64,000 nt of DNA from Arachnopeziza araneosa (GCA_003988855.1 QYAI01000142.1:57588-121587); one strand, 5' to 3'; counted from the stretch's first letter, positions 18,091 to 28,765 are shown. Notes: generated by a model not told the origin, from the letters alone. Numbers and translations are program-made.

Positions 18091-20699
18091 TCAAACGTGT
18101 CTTGGTCTACCACGACGTAGTCCTCGTCGTTTTCGTCATTCTCAGTCTCGTCTATGATATAAGCTGCGACTTGTTTCATTCTTGGCTGCTGGCGACTGAA
18201 ACTTGCGGTTGACCGGTGAAAGTTGTCCTTGTGAGCCCACGATCCGCAGGTGTTGCAAGCGTATCGTTGTGTAGACCAGACAGGTTTCTCCGCCGTTGGG
18301 ACCGTCTGTTCTTTTGTATTAGCGGATGGTCCTTCTGTCAATCTTCTTGCTAGTGGAATCGTTGCTACTGGTTTGGTAGTTCCTAGTCCTTGTTCTTGGA
18401 AAGCCGAGGCCGGAATTGCGAATTTTGTTTGTCCGTATCCGTTGTACCTGTCTCGTGTCTCTCCTCTGTTCAGGTTTCTTGAGGAGAGAGCGCTTCTGAT
18501 ATCTTTAAGCTCTCTGTCTTGAGCGTCCAGACGATCTTGTACCTGTTGGTACTGAGCTCGTGCCTTGTGTTCCGCGTTGTATACTTGGTTCGAGAAGTTA
18601 TCCATAGTATTTCCGTCTTGTCTTAGTGTGACAGCGTTGGCTAACGTTGGATCTAGTCCTTGATGCAAGCGTTTGACTATCAAGTCCTGCTTATGTTCGC
18701 CCGCCTCGATATAGAGTGCGTATTTGCGAGACATGTACGCGCGCAGGTCCATCTTATCCTCGTTTTTGAAGCTGTGTTTCATGGCGTCTGCTGTCTCGAG
18801 AGCTTGTGAGGCGTTTGTGTGGAAGTACCGAAGAAGTTGAGTTTTCCATTCACTGAGGTCGAAGTTCATTCGATCTATTAAATACCTGTCTAGCGAAGCG
18901 AACCAGGTCGCGGCTTCTCCTCTCATGCACAGAGGTAAGGTCGCTAAGACTGGTTCGTCACCGTAGGCGTTTGCCAACGTCGTCAGTCGTTGACAGTAGG
19001 TAGCTACCGTCATATGCGTTGAGGTTCCGTCGAAGGTCCCGATCTCGTCTACCTTGAGACGTTGGATTCCTTGGAATGGTCTCCGGTTTGTGAATGACTG
19101 TGGTTCGTTGAATTGTGTTTGTCTCGGTGGTTGTCCTGAGAAGGGTCTTGATTGCTGATGTTGACCGAAGTTCTGTCCTGAGTCCTGTCTCATGAACCCA
19201 TTCTCTTCTTCGTCATCATATGCGTATCCTCCCGTAGATGACCATCTAGGAGCTGTTCGATAGTATGGTGATTGAGCTCCTCTATGATGTTCGGGACGAG
19301 GAGCTTTGAGGTTGTAGCGGTGATCTTCGGACGCGTAGAAGTTACGTTGTGCTTCGTAGGAGTTATCAAAGGTACGTAGTTCTTCTGGTCGTCTCATCTG
19401 TCCTGGGTCTGGTTGACCGTATTGAGAGTAATTATAGTGGTTTCCTCGATTCTGACTTGCTCTCGGGGCAGGTCCGTTATCATAATTGTCCTGGAATCCC
19501 TCACCTTCCGCGGTTGCTCCGAAATGTACATTTCTTGATCGAGTAGTCTCGTTAGGTCTGGGTAGTCTCGATTCGGGTTGTCTTTGCTGTTCGACCTGTG
19601 GTGAGTCTCTTCTTGAATCCTGTTCTTCCAGGTTGTCGGTAGGTCCGTTTCGAAACTTCTCTAGGAGAAGGATGAACCTGTTTCTTGTCTTGGTAGGTCC
19701 ATCTGTAGCGAAGACGATCTCCTTGGCTCTGTTTTGGAAGAATTTCAGTCTTTCATTATCTACGAGAGTCATCTGAACTTGTGCGATAAGGAGGTCCTCT
19801 CTCTCAATAAGACCTATCAAGTGTTGGTACCCTCCTGTCTTGTTCACTTGGTCTACCTCAGCTATAACGGCCCCGTCTTGCTTCCATTGTACCTTGCTAT
19901 ATGGTATGACGGTCGGGCGAGTCCTGTTCGGGTTTGTTGGTAGTAGTGGAGACATGGATTCTCTTATGGGTTGGTTAAGTGGTGGGCCTTCTGGTCTTGA
20001 TTCTTGACTTCTGCTTCGGCTTCCTCCGTCATTCCCTTCCTGGTCTCCTCTTTGTCCTCGTGCTGCTCCGGTAGCCGAGGATTCTGCCTCCATGTTGCTT
20101 AGACGTGCGTATAGGTTGTCTTGGAAGTTGTGTAGGTCTCTTATAGATATGGTTCGATTAGGGCGTGGGGCTTGGGGAGTGTGTGGTATCGTGCCTAAGG
20201 GAGTCTCGTCGCCTTGGTTCGATCTATTTCGAGTAGGTCGGAAGGTAGTGGTCTCGAATTGTTCTCGTCTCGAAGGTCGTTCGTCGGCCGAATCCTCGTC
20301 TGAGGCTGGTAGGGTTCTCTGTAATGCTTGTACCAAAGATTCGATGGGGGACGTTTCGCGTACTACCGAATCTGATTTTGGGTGGTTGCTCTCCGCGCTC
20401 TCCTCAGTTTCTGGGCTGGGTGGTTTCTCCCGGTAGAGTTCTGCGTGTAGTCGAGTCTCTTTGAGAGACCGATCTATTCTCAGTGTCTTGATAGAGAGTT
20501 GGGGTTCTGTGAAGGCTCGGGCCTGGATAGCTCGCAGCTCGTCTGGTATCAAGGTGATTCGACGATTTCGGCTTGTTCTTCTTTCCCGAGACACGCTTCG
20601 GTTTCTGAGGATTAGGGTATCTGTTTCGCCGTGGTTTGGTTCCTCCGTTTCTGGGTTTGCAATAACTTTGCCCTTTCCCTTTCTTCTCTTCGCTGGCAT
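18006..20699 (-). CDS. gag: Retrotransposon Gag protein, 897 aa
   Basis: A single open frame beginning MPAKRRKGKGKV and ending just before the pol overlap. The first half is Arg/Ser/Pro/Gln-rich and disordered. A retrotransposon-gag-like capsid region lies at about residues 590-640 (AATWFASLDRYL...WKTQLLRYF). Near residue 813 there is a zinc knuckle of the form C-x2-C-x4-H-x4-H (CNTCGSWAHKDNFH), in which the usual last Cys is His. The C-terminus is acidic. It assembles virus-like particles and packages element RNA by analogy with Ty3/gypsy Gag. Pol is in the -1 frame relative to this ORF. Confidence 0.92.
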   Translation of the reverse strand: MPAKRRKGKGKVIANPETEEPNHGETDTLILRNRSVSRERRTSRNRRITLIPDELRAIQARAFTEPQLSIKTLRIDRSLKETRLHAELYREKPPSPETEESAESNHPKSDSVVRETSPIESLVQALQRTLPASDEDSADERPSRREQFETTTFRPTRNRSNQGDETPLGTIPHTPQAPRPNRTISIRDLHNFQDNLYARLSNMEAESSATGAARGQRGDQEGNDGGSRSRSQESRPEGPPLNQPIRESMSPLLPTNPNRTRPTVIPYSKVQWKQDGAVIAEVDQVNKTGGYQHLIGLIEREDLLIAQVQMTLVDNERLKFFQNRAKEIVFATDGPTKTRNRFILLLEKFRNGPTDNLEEQDSRRDSPQVEQQRQPESRLPRPNETTRSRNVHFGATAEGEGFQDNYDNGPAPRASQNRGNHYNYSQYGQPDPGQMRRPEELRTFDNSYEAQRNFYASEDHRYNLKAPRPEHHRGAQSPYYRTAPRWSSTGGYAYDDEEENGFMRQDSGQNFGQHQQSRPFSGQPPRQTQFNEPQSFTNRRPFQGIQRLKVDEIGTFDGTSTHMTVATYCQRLTTLANAYGDEPVLATLPLCMRGEAATWFASLDRYLIDRMNFDLSEWKTQLLRYFHTNASQALETADAMKHSFKNEDKMDLRAYMSRKYALYIEAGEHKQDLIVKRLHQGLDPTLANAVTLRQDGNTMDNFSNQVYNAEHKARAQYQQVQDRLDAQDRELKDIRSALSSRNLNRGETRDRYNGYGQTKFAIPASAFQEQGLGTTKPVATIPLARRLTEGPSANTKEQTVPTAEKPVWSTQRYACNTCGSWAHKDNFHRSTASFSRQQPRMKQVAAYIIDETENDENDEDYVVVDQDTFEQYHQHQASLITQDPTFSPEQEKGLGGS
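18021..18090 (-). promoter_or_regulatory. Gag-pol overlap, candidate -1 frameshift region
   Basis: The pol frame is open from 18090 while gag continues to its stop at 18006. An A5 run in GGAAAAAGG (18022-18030) lies within the overlap and ahead of the gag stop. It is not a perfect X-XXY-YYZ heptamer, so the exact slip site is uncertain. Reinitiation at the ATG at 17604 is an alternative. Confidence 0.45.
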
Positions 20700-20937
20700 G
20701 GGGGCGTTGAGGGAATGGGGACGAGGAGAAGATCAGTCTCGCGGTTCGAGTCTTGAGATCTGGATTCAACCGTTTCACCTCATGTTTTTTGGAGAAGTGT
20801 GGTGACGTCGGTGGGTTCGGATAATGTGTTCGGATGGGGGAGGTGTGATTGGATATGATTGGGTACTCGATTCTTCCGTCCGGACCCTGGACGAGTCGGT
20901 GAACGTCAGTCTCGAGTGGTGACCAGATCTTGAACTT

Positions 20938-20951
20938 CAGTCGTGCTACCA
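20938..20951 (-). other. Primer-binding site
   Basis: Two bases inside the 5' LTR, the sense strand reads TGGTAGCACGA. TGGTAGC is the complement of a tRNA 3' end ...GCTACCA. The position and the CCA complement fit a tRNA primer. Initiator Met tRNA is plausible, but the tRNA cannot be assigned without the genome's tRNA set. Confidence 0.7.
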
Positions 20952-20953
20952 AT

Positions 20954-21052
20954 TGTTGGGAGACAAGAGAAGAAGAAGAAGAAGTCAGTGAAAGCTGTCT
21001 TATTGCTAGCTACTGTGCCGGTTCCTCTTAAAGGAACCGGTCTTGCTTACTA
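20954..21052 (-). repeat. 5' LTR, truncated in U3 (99 bp)
   Basis: Its 98 inner bp match the 3' LTR exactly, but the outer 41 bp or more of U3 (TGTCACGTGAC...GGGTTAGG) are absent. The truncated end abuts the GTGAA target duplication directly. The missing part holds the CACGTG palindrome, so promoter function may be lost or altered. Confidence 0.88.
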
Positions 21053-21232
21053 GTGAATCTGTCACCAGGACAACAGACTGCAATTAATAGCGAGGCTTGT
21101 GCTGAGCGCCTGGCTTTTTTGTTTGAGATTGCAAGTTGGATCTCGGAGACAGCAAGCGTAGAATTCGTAGAATATGTTAATCAACTCAATGGGGCTGGTT
21201 TGGCGGGGGTTTATTTAACGCATTCTTGTTGA
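21053..21232 (+). pseudogene. Secreted But2-domain protein, 3' part, after the retrotransposon
   Basis: The target duplication (21053-21057) is followed by 21058-21232. This continues the reading frame of 9750-10207 as V-NLSPGQQTAINSE... and ends ...AGVYLTHSC then stop. The segment has no start codon of its own. Exact frame continuity over the duplication shows that the retrotransposon inactivated a previously intact gene. Confidence 0.85.
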
Positions 21233-21508
21233 AACGCGGTTTGGATTTGGATTTGGACTTGAAAATTTGGTGGAAGGTTGAATGTGGTAGTATTCAACTC
21301 GCAAAATTTCCTTTCAGAGATAGCCAAATCAAAATTATCAATATGAGCATAAGTTATCTCTCCTTTCTGCGCACCCATCAAAGTGGTGGCTTGTAGTTGA
21401 CTGTGGCTGTGCACCAGGCGGCTAACTCATTTTTAAGGTTCAACTGGCAGCCGCGATTGTCACATCATCAACATCATCCACCTCCCAGCCTGATGATCAA
21501 GCATTGCA

Positions 21509-23755
21509 ATGGCTGATATTACCAACACTGCTTCATCTCTTTGCGACACATGCGCCGTGTTCGGGGCTGACTACTCTAAGGAGTATAATGAGTGGATCAA
21601 TTCGCAAGTTCCAGATCTAGCCGACACGCTTTTCTACATACCTTACCATAGGACTGACTCATATCCCGACTATGGCTTCACTAGGTCGGGAGAGGCGGGT
21701 TGTGAGCTTTGCGTTGGTATTAAGAATGCTCTTCTTTTGTATGCGCATGGCAGTCACGATTCCAACATCATTCCTGAGCGTGGGTTCTGGAACCGAGAGA
21801 CAGGTATGTAAATAATAGATTAGATCGAACCGTTCTGAATTAAATATAGTCAATTTGGAGGGCGGATTTCAACTAGAAACGTTCCAAGAATTTGGCTCTG
21901 CCCAAGTTACAAGACAGCCAGCACTCAAGCTGCTTGGCAATTACAGGAGTGAGGGTAGTACTCTCACATTTATGGCAGTTGCTAGCATCAATCAAGGTAC
22001 TTACAACCTAGAAACTAGCTTTTTGGAGACTTTTGCTCATTTAGGGTTTAGATTTAGGTAGCATCTGTCCTCCGGTGATCTCTTTGCCATCTGAGGAAAG
22101 GTTGTGTGAAAAAAATATAAATCTTATCCATCAATGGCTGAACGACTGTACAGTTCTCAGAAAGAGAAAGTAGGATTATTCGATATCTCGCTCTATCCCA
22201 TTGTTGGGGGCCTGAAACCAACTTGCCATATAAAACTACATCTTTGAATATACACTCTCGTTTACGAATTATCGAAGTTGTAGCCCTTCCTCAGAATATC
22301 AAGGATGCGATCAGTGTGACTCGGGCCCTGGGCTTCGATTTTTTGTGGATCGACTCACTATGTATCGTCCAAGATTTGCTTCAGGATTTAGAAAAAGGGA
22401 TGAAAGTAATGTTAGATGTATATGCGAGCGCACATGTTACGATATCTGCTACCTGCGCTTCGAGTGTAGAAGAAGGATTTCTAATCTCGGAGCAAAAGGC
22501 AGTGCCGGCGATAGTCGGTCGTCGACACAACATCTCAGATCCTAGCATCAACGACAAGATAATCATTTTTCCCGAAGACTATAGGAACCATCATGCCGAT
22601 TTTTGGGAGCAGCAAATAGCAATGTCCCGGTGGAATCAGCGAGCTTGGACACTACAGGAGTCCCTCGTGTTGCCAAGAGTTGTTATTTTGCTTCAGAGTG
22701 CTTGTTTTTCGAATACGCTACTTTGGACTACTTCGAGGGTACTAAGATCTCTCGTACGTCATTTCCAAAGCACAGGTTTTATATTTTTAAACTCTACAGA
22801 TCACCCAGCTTTCTTCGTAGGCAGGGTGCTTTAAGTTCTGAAGGTAGTGAGTTGGACGATGAGGCGATCCGTCAAATATTTACAGACTATCGTTGCATTA
22901 TTATGACATACGTCACGTGACGAGACTCAGTCGCGCGACGGCTAGGGTTAGGGCTAGGCTAGTTAGTAAGCAAGACCGGTTCCTTTAAGAGGAACCGGCA
23001 CAGTAGCTAGGACTTCTTCCTCTTCTTCTCTTGTCTCCCAACAACATACACAGACCGGAGCTTGACTTTTAAAGAGGAAAAAGCTGTTGCTTGCTCCTCC
23101 ATAATTGAAGCTGTTGTTCGTATTACAAAGACCACTTCAAAAAAAGGACTGCTTATGGACGATATACATCGAAACCTATTATGGTTTCGCAATAGGAAGG
23201 CGGCGCCACGTTCAGAAAGTCTGGTATAATGGCCAACTTGGTCATGGTTATCCTATCCAGAAAAAAATATTTTTCACAGAAGGCCCCCAGTTATCTCATA
23301 TTGAGACTCGAGAGAGATATATTGTTCAATCAGGCTTGGGTCATGACTTAACCCAGAGTCAAGAAGCAGAACGATCGAATCACAATAATGACGCTCAAAT
23401 TTCCCTCAATGGATTTCTACTCAAAGGAATAATTCGAAGGCCGAAGGATAGAACCCGCTTTGGCGAATTAGTAGTACTTGTTGCGGGTCGAGAAATTGGA
23501 ATCGGTATACTTGATTATGATGATCCTCTGCCACCACATGTTTTTCTCTTTACCCTTTTAGAGAAGCTGGGACTTTGGGAGTCTGATAACTTTTATCCTC
23601 TAGGTTTGATAATAGTTCAGCATGATGAGACCTATTTCAAGAGGATCGGTCTTTTCAGTAAAGATGGAGATTATCTGAGGTTAAAAGCCGGAAAGACTAA
23701 GGCTCTAGAGAACGCATTCAAGAATCTGAGAAGACAGCGCGTCACTCTTGTTTGA
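21509..23755 (+). pseudogene. HET-domain protein, degraded and interrupted by a solo LTR
   Basis: Recognisable HET (heterokaryon incompatibility) motifs occur in order but in shifting frames: RYLALSHCWG (about 22170), FLWIDSLCIVQD (about 22340), RAWTLQES (about 22640), ASECLFFEYA (about 22690), YTDRSLTFKEEKA (after the LTR) and WPTWSW (about 23230). Introns follow the first exon (21509-21803) and another near 21997-22056. Lesions: a frameshift or deletion ahead of RYLALS, a 1-nt shift between LPRVVI and ASECLF, a solo LTR at 22911-23043 with target duplication ACATA, a TAA before WPTWSW, and a later frameshift. Across the duplication the frame resumes exactly (MTY-TDRSL). Intact HET proteins trigger nonself-recognition cell death; this copy cannot make one. 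Confidence 0.85.
22911..23043 (-). repeat. Solo LTR of the 10.8-kb element family (133 bp)
   Basis: It runs from CGTCACGTGAC (first base C where the family has T) to CTCCCAACA, flanked by ACATA at 22906-22910 and 23044-23048. It has the same hairpin, TAGGGTTAGGG-like segment and CTT tract as the full element. It presumably arose by LTR-LTR recombination after insertion into a HET exon. Confidence 0.92.
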
Positions 23756-24355
23756 TAACATGAACATCAGAGAACCCGGGGTGGATTTTCTTTGCTTCTT
23801 TCTTTTTCTGTTGGTTTCGGATCTCAACTGAGCTTGATGTGGTGGCAAGACGTCGAGATTGTAAGCAAGGAATATGAAGCAGCAGGGTTTTACGATGAAC
23901 AGGTATTCTTATGTATTTCGATATATTCATTCTCATCATCCAAAATCTGCAATTATTTCATTGATGGACTCACAGAAGAAGAGTCCAACTGTGAAAGATG
24001 CTACGCATCACGTGACAACGGGCACATGGTGTTCTGGTGGGATGAAACACCAGTCGTTCTTATGATTTGATTGAAGGATTATTACAATATGTGAGGAATG
24101 TTTGTCATAAATCTGGGATTGCTAGAAAGTAAGGTTAGATTTCATTGGAGATATTTTGGTCAATTTTCACCCAGTGACTTTTGCAAGATACAATTATGCC
24201 GTGGCAAACTCTCGACATAGAATACAGATCAAGATTCATCAATGATGTATCATTCATTTATCATTAGAACATTAAGCTTATGTCTAGCTACTTCGTTGTC
24301 TCATCTCTTTCAACACCCTAAAAGGTGAAGGAATTTCATACTACCACGACAAACC
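23756..24355. other. Intergenic region
   Basis: AT-rich stretch between the HET pseudogene and the phosphatase 3' end. ORFs of 63-92 codons here have no recognisable family and look random. Confidence 0.45.
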
Positions 24356-26403
24356 TCAAGGCTTGGGCGCCCGACCATTGTAATTAACACCGGCCTGAGC
24401 AGTGTAATTACCGAGACAATCGTAATTGAAATCAATCTCGGCGATGCGCTTCTGTAGCACGGAGACCACGTTATCGAATGAGCAGAGGCCGTTGGGGTCT
24501 TCAGGACAGCCGGGGTGGGATGATGAGATAGGGACGACGGCGTCATTGCTGTGGATGAGTGTTAGCGTTTTAAACTCTAGGGTTCTATATTGATGATACG
24601 TACACAATGAAGCGGATTTGTCGAGTGGGTTTGTACGCAGGACATTCCAAGACTTGGGTGGTGAAATGAGTTGCGAAAGGAACGAGCTTGCTAGCCACGA
24701 AAGAGTTTCGGTGCTGGTTGCTTGTTGTGCTCAGTGGTGGACCCTTGAATAGTCCGGTAAGGTTAAAGGCAACAAGGGTGTCGAGAACGACGACTTCGTG
24801 GGTGGCGTCGGCGTAGATTGAGTTGTTCAATGGGAAGAAGGTCGTGCTGTTGTCGAAGGTAAGGTTCAAGGCTGAGGATGCAGTGGGGAATGAGTGGGTG
24901 AAGCGAGCAACCCATTCTTGAAGATAACCCTTTCCTTGAGCAGCAGAGACCGGAGAGCCAGGGCCGTTATTATAGTAAAAGGACTAGTGAGTAAAGTCAC
25001 AAATTAACATTAAATCCAGAAGTAGAAGGTTGTGAGGGAAACACCGTGAGAAAGACTGACCAGATCATAATAATACTCATAGTTCAAGAAATCCTCCTCG
25101 GTGAAGAGAGAACAGAATGCTGAGTAACCGAGAGCATGTGTTTCATATGAGCAAAGCTGAAGCATGGCAATGAGGTCCGTAGAGGTGAAATTCACACCAG
25201 TAATCTAAAATAGCCATCAGCAACTAGTTCTTTACCATATCAGACGTAATATACTTGTGACTGTAGACGAGCAATGGTGGCATTGAATGCGCTGACCGCG
25301 AATGCATTTGCGGCAGTAGATCCAATACTGCCAAGGCTGGCAACATTGCTATTGGTACAGACCTCATATGGTGCACCTGAGTTGTTCAAACCCGGTGTCT
25401 CAACCAAGATTTCAATATTAACTTGGTCAAGATACTCAGGCACGCCAAAGAAACCGGCTGCAAAGTTCTCGGCGGTTTTAACCATGCGGTCTTGGGACTC
25501 AGTTCGAAACACGGGAAGAGTGCCAGCTGCGGTGAAGTTGTTCAGGAGTGAGCCATAGAGTTGACGGTAGGCAATACCGAGGTTGAAGTTTTGGCTTCGA
25601 CCAAAGGGGGTCAGCAACTCAGCACCGAGCCTAGTGAAGCAGTAAGTCAGCGCGGCCTATGTCAATGCGGAGCGGAAAAAGGGTATAAACAGAAAAGGAA
25701 AAGAATTTTCTTACTTGTAGTTCCATGATGCCAAGAAACCTAGCTCACCAGTCACGCTGAACCCACCGGCTAGAGTAGCATTCAAGAGCTTCTGCGCAAA
25801 GGTGGATGGTGCAGCTCCAGTTGTGGGATATCTAGCTCCATGGCGATAGAGGAGCTGCATTTGAACAATGTTGCAGCCTTCTGGAATGAGAGGGCTGGCA
25901 TTTGGTAGGCCATAATCTGCTGAAGAGACCGAATACCAAGGTGAGAGATTTCCCCAGTACTTGGTAATGTCGAACTTCTTGTCGAATTCGCCCTTTCCCC
26001 ATGGCTGAGGAGATATCAATGGGAATTGATCGGATGGTCCATTGTTGTATGGATAGAAGAGAGCGGTTTGTATAGCAGCAGGCTCCGCACCGGTGGGGGT
26101 TGGGCCAGGAAAGCCCACAACAGGCTCCGGCGGGAATAGTTTTGAGTTTACAGTGGCTGGAAGTGATGTTAGTATCGAAGTTACCAGGCTCGAAAACCGC
26201 AATTCGAAAGTTTTCACGAATAACTCGAGCGATTTCGATCATTTAAGATTCAACTTACTGCCAGCCGGGGGGTACGAATTTGAAGTTGCAGATCCAACAT
26301 AGCCCGCCGCCTTGAGAGTAGTGTTAGTATTGATCTGGGTAGAACCGGTCTGAGCCAGCAATGCTAGAACGGCGAGCGAGGCCCCAAAGTGTGCGTTAAA
26401 CAT
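24356..26403 (-). CDS. Secreted histidine acid phosphatase (acid phosphatase/phytase family), 559 aa
   Basis: Six exons: 26403-26259, 26156-25715, 25630-25255, 25204-25061, 24983-24604, 24548-24356; the total is 1680 nt in frame. A signal peptide (MFNAHFGASLAVLALLAQTG) leads to the catalytic RHGARYP motif of histidine phosphatase clade 2, where His forms the phospho-intermediate. The C-terminal proton-donor motif reads ADATHEVV, i.e. HE rather than the HD of classical phytases, as in some fungal acid phosphatases. The protein releases phosphate from organic esters outside the cell. Several N-glycosylation sequons (NATL, NFTA, NLTF) fit a secreted protein. Phosphate-dependent control is likely by analogy, but no site was identified. 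Whether it is a true phytase cannot be decided from the sequence. Confidence 0.92.
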
Positions 26404-28011
26404 CTTCGCTAGAAAGTTTGCTCGAGCTTTGGATTTTTATTTCCAGGCTGTGGGTAAAGAGATTTTATAGCTACCATAGCTCTCGGAGCTGTAAGCTCAG
26501 GGTACGCCTGCCAAGCTGCAGGGTATTCGACGTAAGCTGCAAGGTCTTCTTGGCTCGACCGGCCAGGCTGCCAATCAAGCGCGGAGTCTATATCATGTGG
26601 GCGGGGTATATCACGGATGTGCCTTGCCTTTGTACTTATCAGATCAAGGCGCCTTGGTGGGTACCTTTTTATCTGATGTCAATTCGACCAGGGCGTCAGC
26701 TGTGCTGTGTTATACCGTACCATACTGTATTTTACTGCGCGGAAGTATTCCCTCGGGTTCAACGGGTGTAAGCCCCATTGGCAGGCCGCCGCCCCAGAGC
26801 TGCAGCTTAAAAATGACGCGGCGCCTTTCCAACAAGGAATGTCAATATCCAGCCCACGTGCTCGAGGGAGCATCTCTGAGCGATCAACACAAATTCCGTT
26901 CACGCACCTGGTTGCGCCTGCATAAAGAATTACATCATGACTTTGTTCTCGGGTTCGACCGAAAAGAAGGTTAAAACCCAACCTAGAAAATCCAACAGTC
27001 AGTCGAACATATCGAGTTAAAGGCTCCAGATCCGTCACGCAGTCGCTGAAATAGGCTAAGCTTCATGTCCATCGCGACTCTCAATTGAAGGCGACATTGT
27101 GAAGAAGAGGGCCATAGGGCTGCTAGGACTTTATCAGCGCAGATTTCGGACTAGCTCTTCACTTTGCAGGCAATCTCGAAAATTCTATTGAACACGCAGT
27201 CTTGGCTGATCAAATATTCTAAGGCCCCTCTTGCTTCGCTGCTTTCTCTACCAGCAAGTTCTTCCTCGACAAATGTTGCAGCAGGCTGTAGAACTTTAAA
27301 ACCCCAAATCTAAATAAAGACAAGAAAAAGCTTGCACCTTGATCAAAACTTTGATCGATTTATTAAAAATCATCCTATTCCAGGAGGTTCATAATCTTGT
27401 CGATATGTTTACACAAGCGTGACAGATAAAAATATCTGTTGTGGTAGTGGAAAGGTTTCTTATTACAAGCTGGCTTTAGATGCCTGGCGAATTTGAATTA
27501 GATGATCAAGTCAATGAAAATTATTTACGAATCACGAGGCAGTTGCTTATTTGGTTTGATTTGTAAGAGGATTCACTAGGAAGCAATAGGTGGTAGACAA
27601 TGAACGATCTCATTTAGAACCTTAACAACATGAATGTCCTCTCGGTCTTTGACAAATTCTAAGAACGATGGGGTGGATATTGCCCTCTGGCTTTCGGCAT
27701 CTCTCCAAAATGTAGCATAGGAGAATCTAAAGATAAAAAACTAGTTAGAAGATGGATTTACTAGGTAAGTTTTTCAGCAAGACTTACATGAAATCACGCC
27801 ATGACTTTTCTCAACGAGTCTCAGACGCCAGATGCTGGTCAACATCTGCAGGTTTTGCAGTTGAATATCGGCCATGCAATCTTAGATCATAAGATGTCTT
27901 GCGACGAGAGTATAGCTAGGCGCCCAAGCCTGTCTTTCTAAAACCCTAAACAGTATTCTGCAGTCTTAACAATTTGAAAGAGTTCCACTACTCTGAACAC
28001 ATCAAATTGAG
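26404..28011. other. Intergenic region, 1.6 kb
   Basis: Contains the promoter of the phosphatase at its left end. ORFs at 26418-27038 on both strands have no family resemblance and mutually overlap. No RNA gene or repeat was recognised. Confidence 0.45.
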
Positions 28012-28765
28012 TTACCTAATTTGAGTGTACTCGGAAAAACAACGTTCACCTGCCGAGTGGATATGAAACGCACATCGACCGTAGACCTTCGTGAGGCCTC
28101 TGATAGCTGGATTTGCACGGCGTTCGTCATCCAAATGCATTTTTGCACAAAGCTGGAGGTATTGTTCTGCAACACCTGGATTATCATGAAAGAACTTCGC
28201 AACACCGACAGGGGCCAGCTGGTTGCTCTCATTGAGGGACCAATAGATCCAAGCCAAGCCATACTTTCGAAGAGAATTGCCAAGGGTGCTATATGAACTA
28301 TCGAATATCTGTTTGATCTCATCATAGGTGAAGTTGAAGTGGACTTTGTAGCTGCGATCTTGGATATGATCCATGATCGCATTCATCAATCTATTACACT
28401 GCTTTGCATCGGCAAACACATAGAGGTCAAACAGTTGCGTGATCGTGACTCTGTTCAAGCATCGACCTCCTAAATTTGACTGATAGAGCCACTCGACAAA
28501 AATTTCAACTATTTCAACTTTGTCTTCAATGAGGTCGATCGATTTCGTGGTTGTTTCGGAGAAACCGCTTGTGAACGCTGCATTGAAGAACGGCGATTGT
28601 GCACAAATTCGTTTTTCGTGCACGGTAAACTTTGTCCGCATTGATCCAACATAGATAGTAACGAAATCATGTCCTAAGGTCCTGTATAGTTTTCAGTCAG
28701 AATATTTATCAAACGCGACGTTGCGTGACATACTCAATCCAAGAAGTAGTTGTGGGGGGTGGCAT
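28012..28765 (-). CDS. BTB/POZ domain protein, 233 aa
   Basis: Two exons: 28765-28734 (32 nt, MPPPTTTSWIE) and 28681-28012, separated by a 52-bp intron. The BTB fold is visible from HDFVTIYVGSMRTKFTVHEKRICAQSPFFNAAF through VEIFVEWLYQ. A C-terminal alpha-helical region follows that is typical of short fungal BTB proteins (LFDLYVFADAKQCNRLMNAIMD). BTB domains mediate dimerisation or Cullin-3 binding; the partner is unknown. The exon 1 length and phase are identical to the second BTB gene at 34887-35799, supporting both models and a common ancestor. Confidence 0.85.

Larger units (their letters stand above)
10208..21052 (-). mobile_element. Ty3/gypsy-type chromodomain LTR retrotransposon with a third ORF, 10.8 kb
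   Basis: A complete-looking element transcribed on minus, flanked by 5-bp target duplications GTGAA (10203-10207 and 21053-21057). Order in the sense direction: 5' LTR (truncated, 20954-21052), primer-binding site, gag, pol (protease, RT, RNase H, integrase, chromodomain), an extra 850-codon ORF, polypurine tract, 3' LTR (10208-10347). The 98 bp shared by the two LTRs are identical and all three ORFs are open, so the insertion is recent. Related solo or partial LTRs lie at 22911-23043, 45687-45838 and about 32713-32827. The length is large for a fungal gypsy element because of the third ORF. Confidence 0.93.

Noticed and set aside
10208..21052. Envelope gene (errantivirus-like) interpretation of the third ORF
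   Set aside because: The ORF has no signal peptide, no transmembrane segment and no Cys-rich ectodomain pattern.
26418..27038. Overlapping ORFs of 72-125 codons on both strands
   Set aside because: They mutually overlap, lack family motifs and have no supporting introns.
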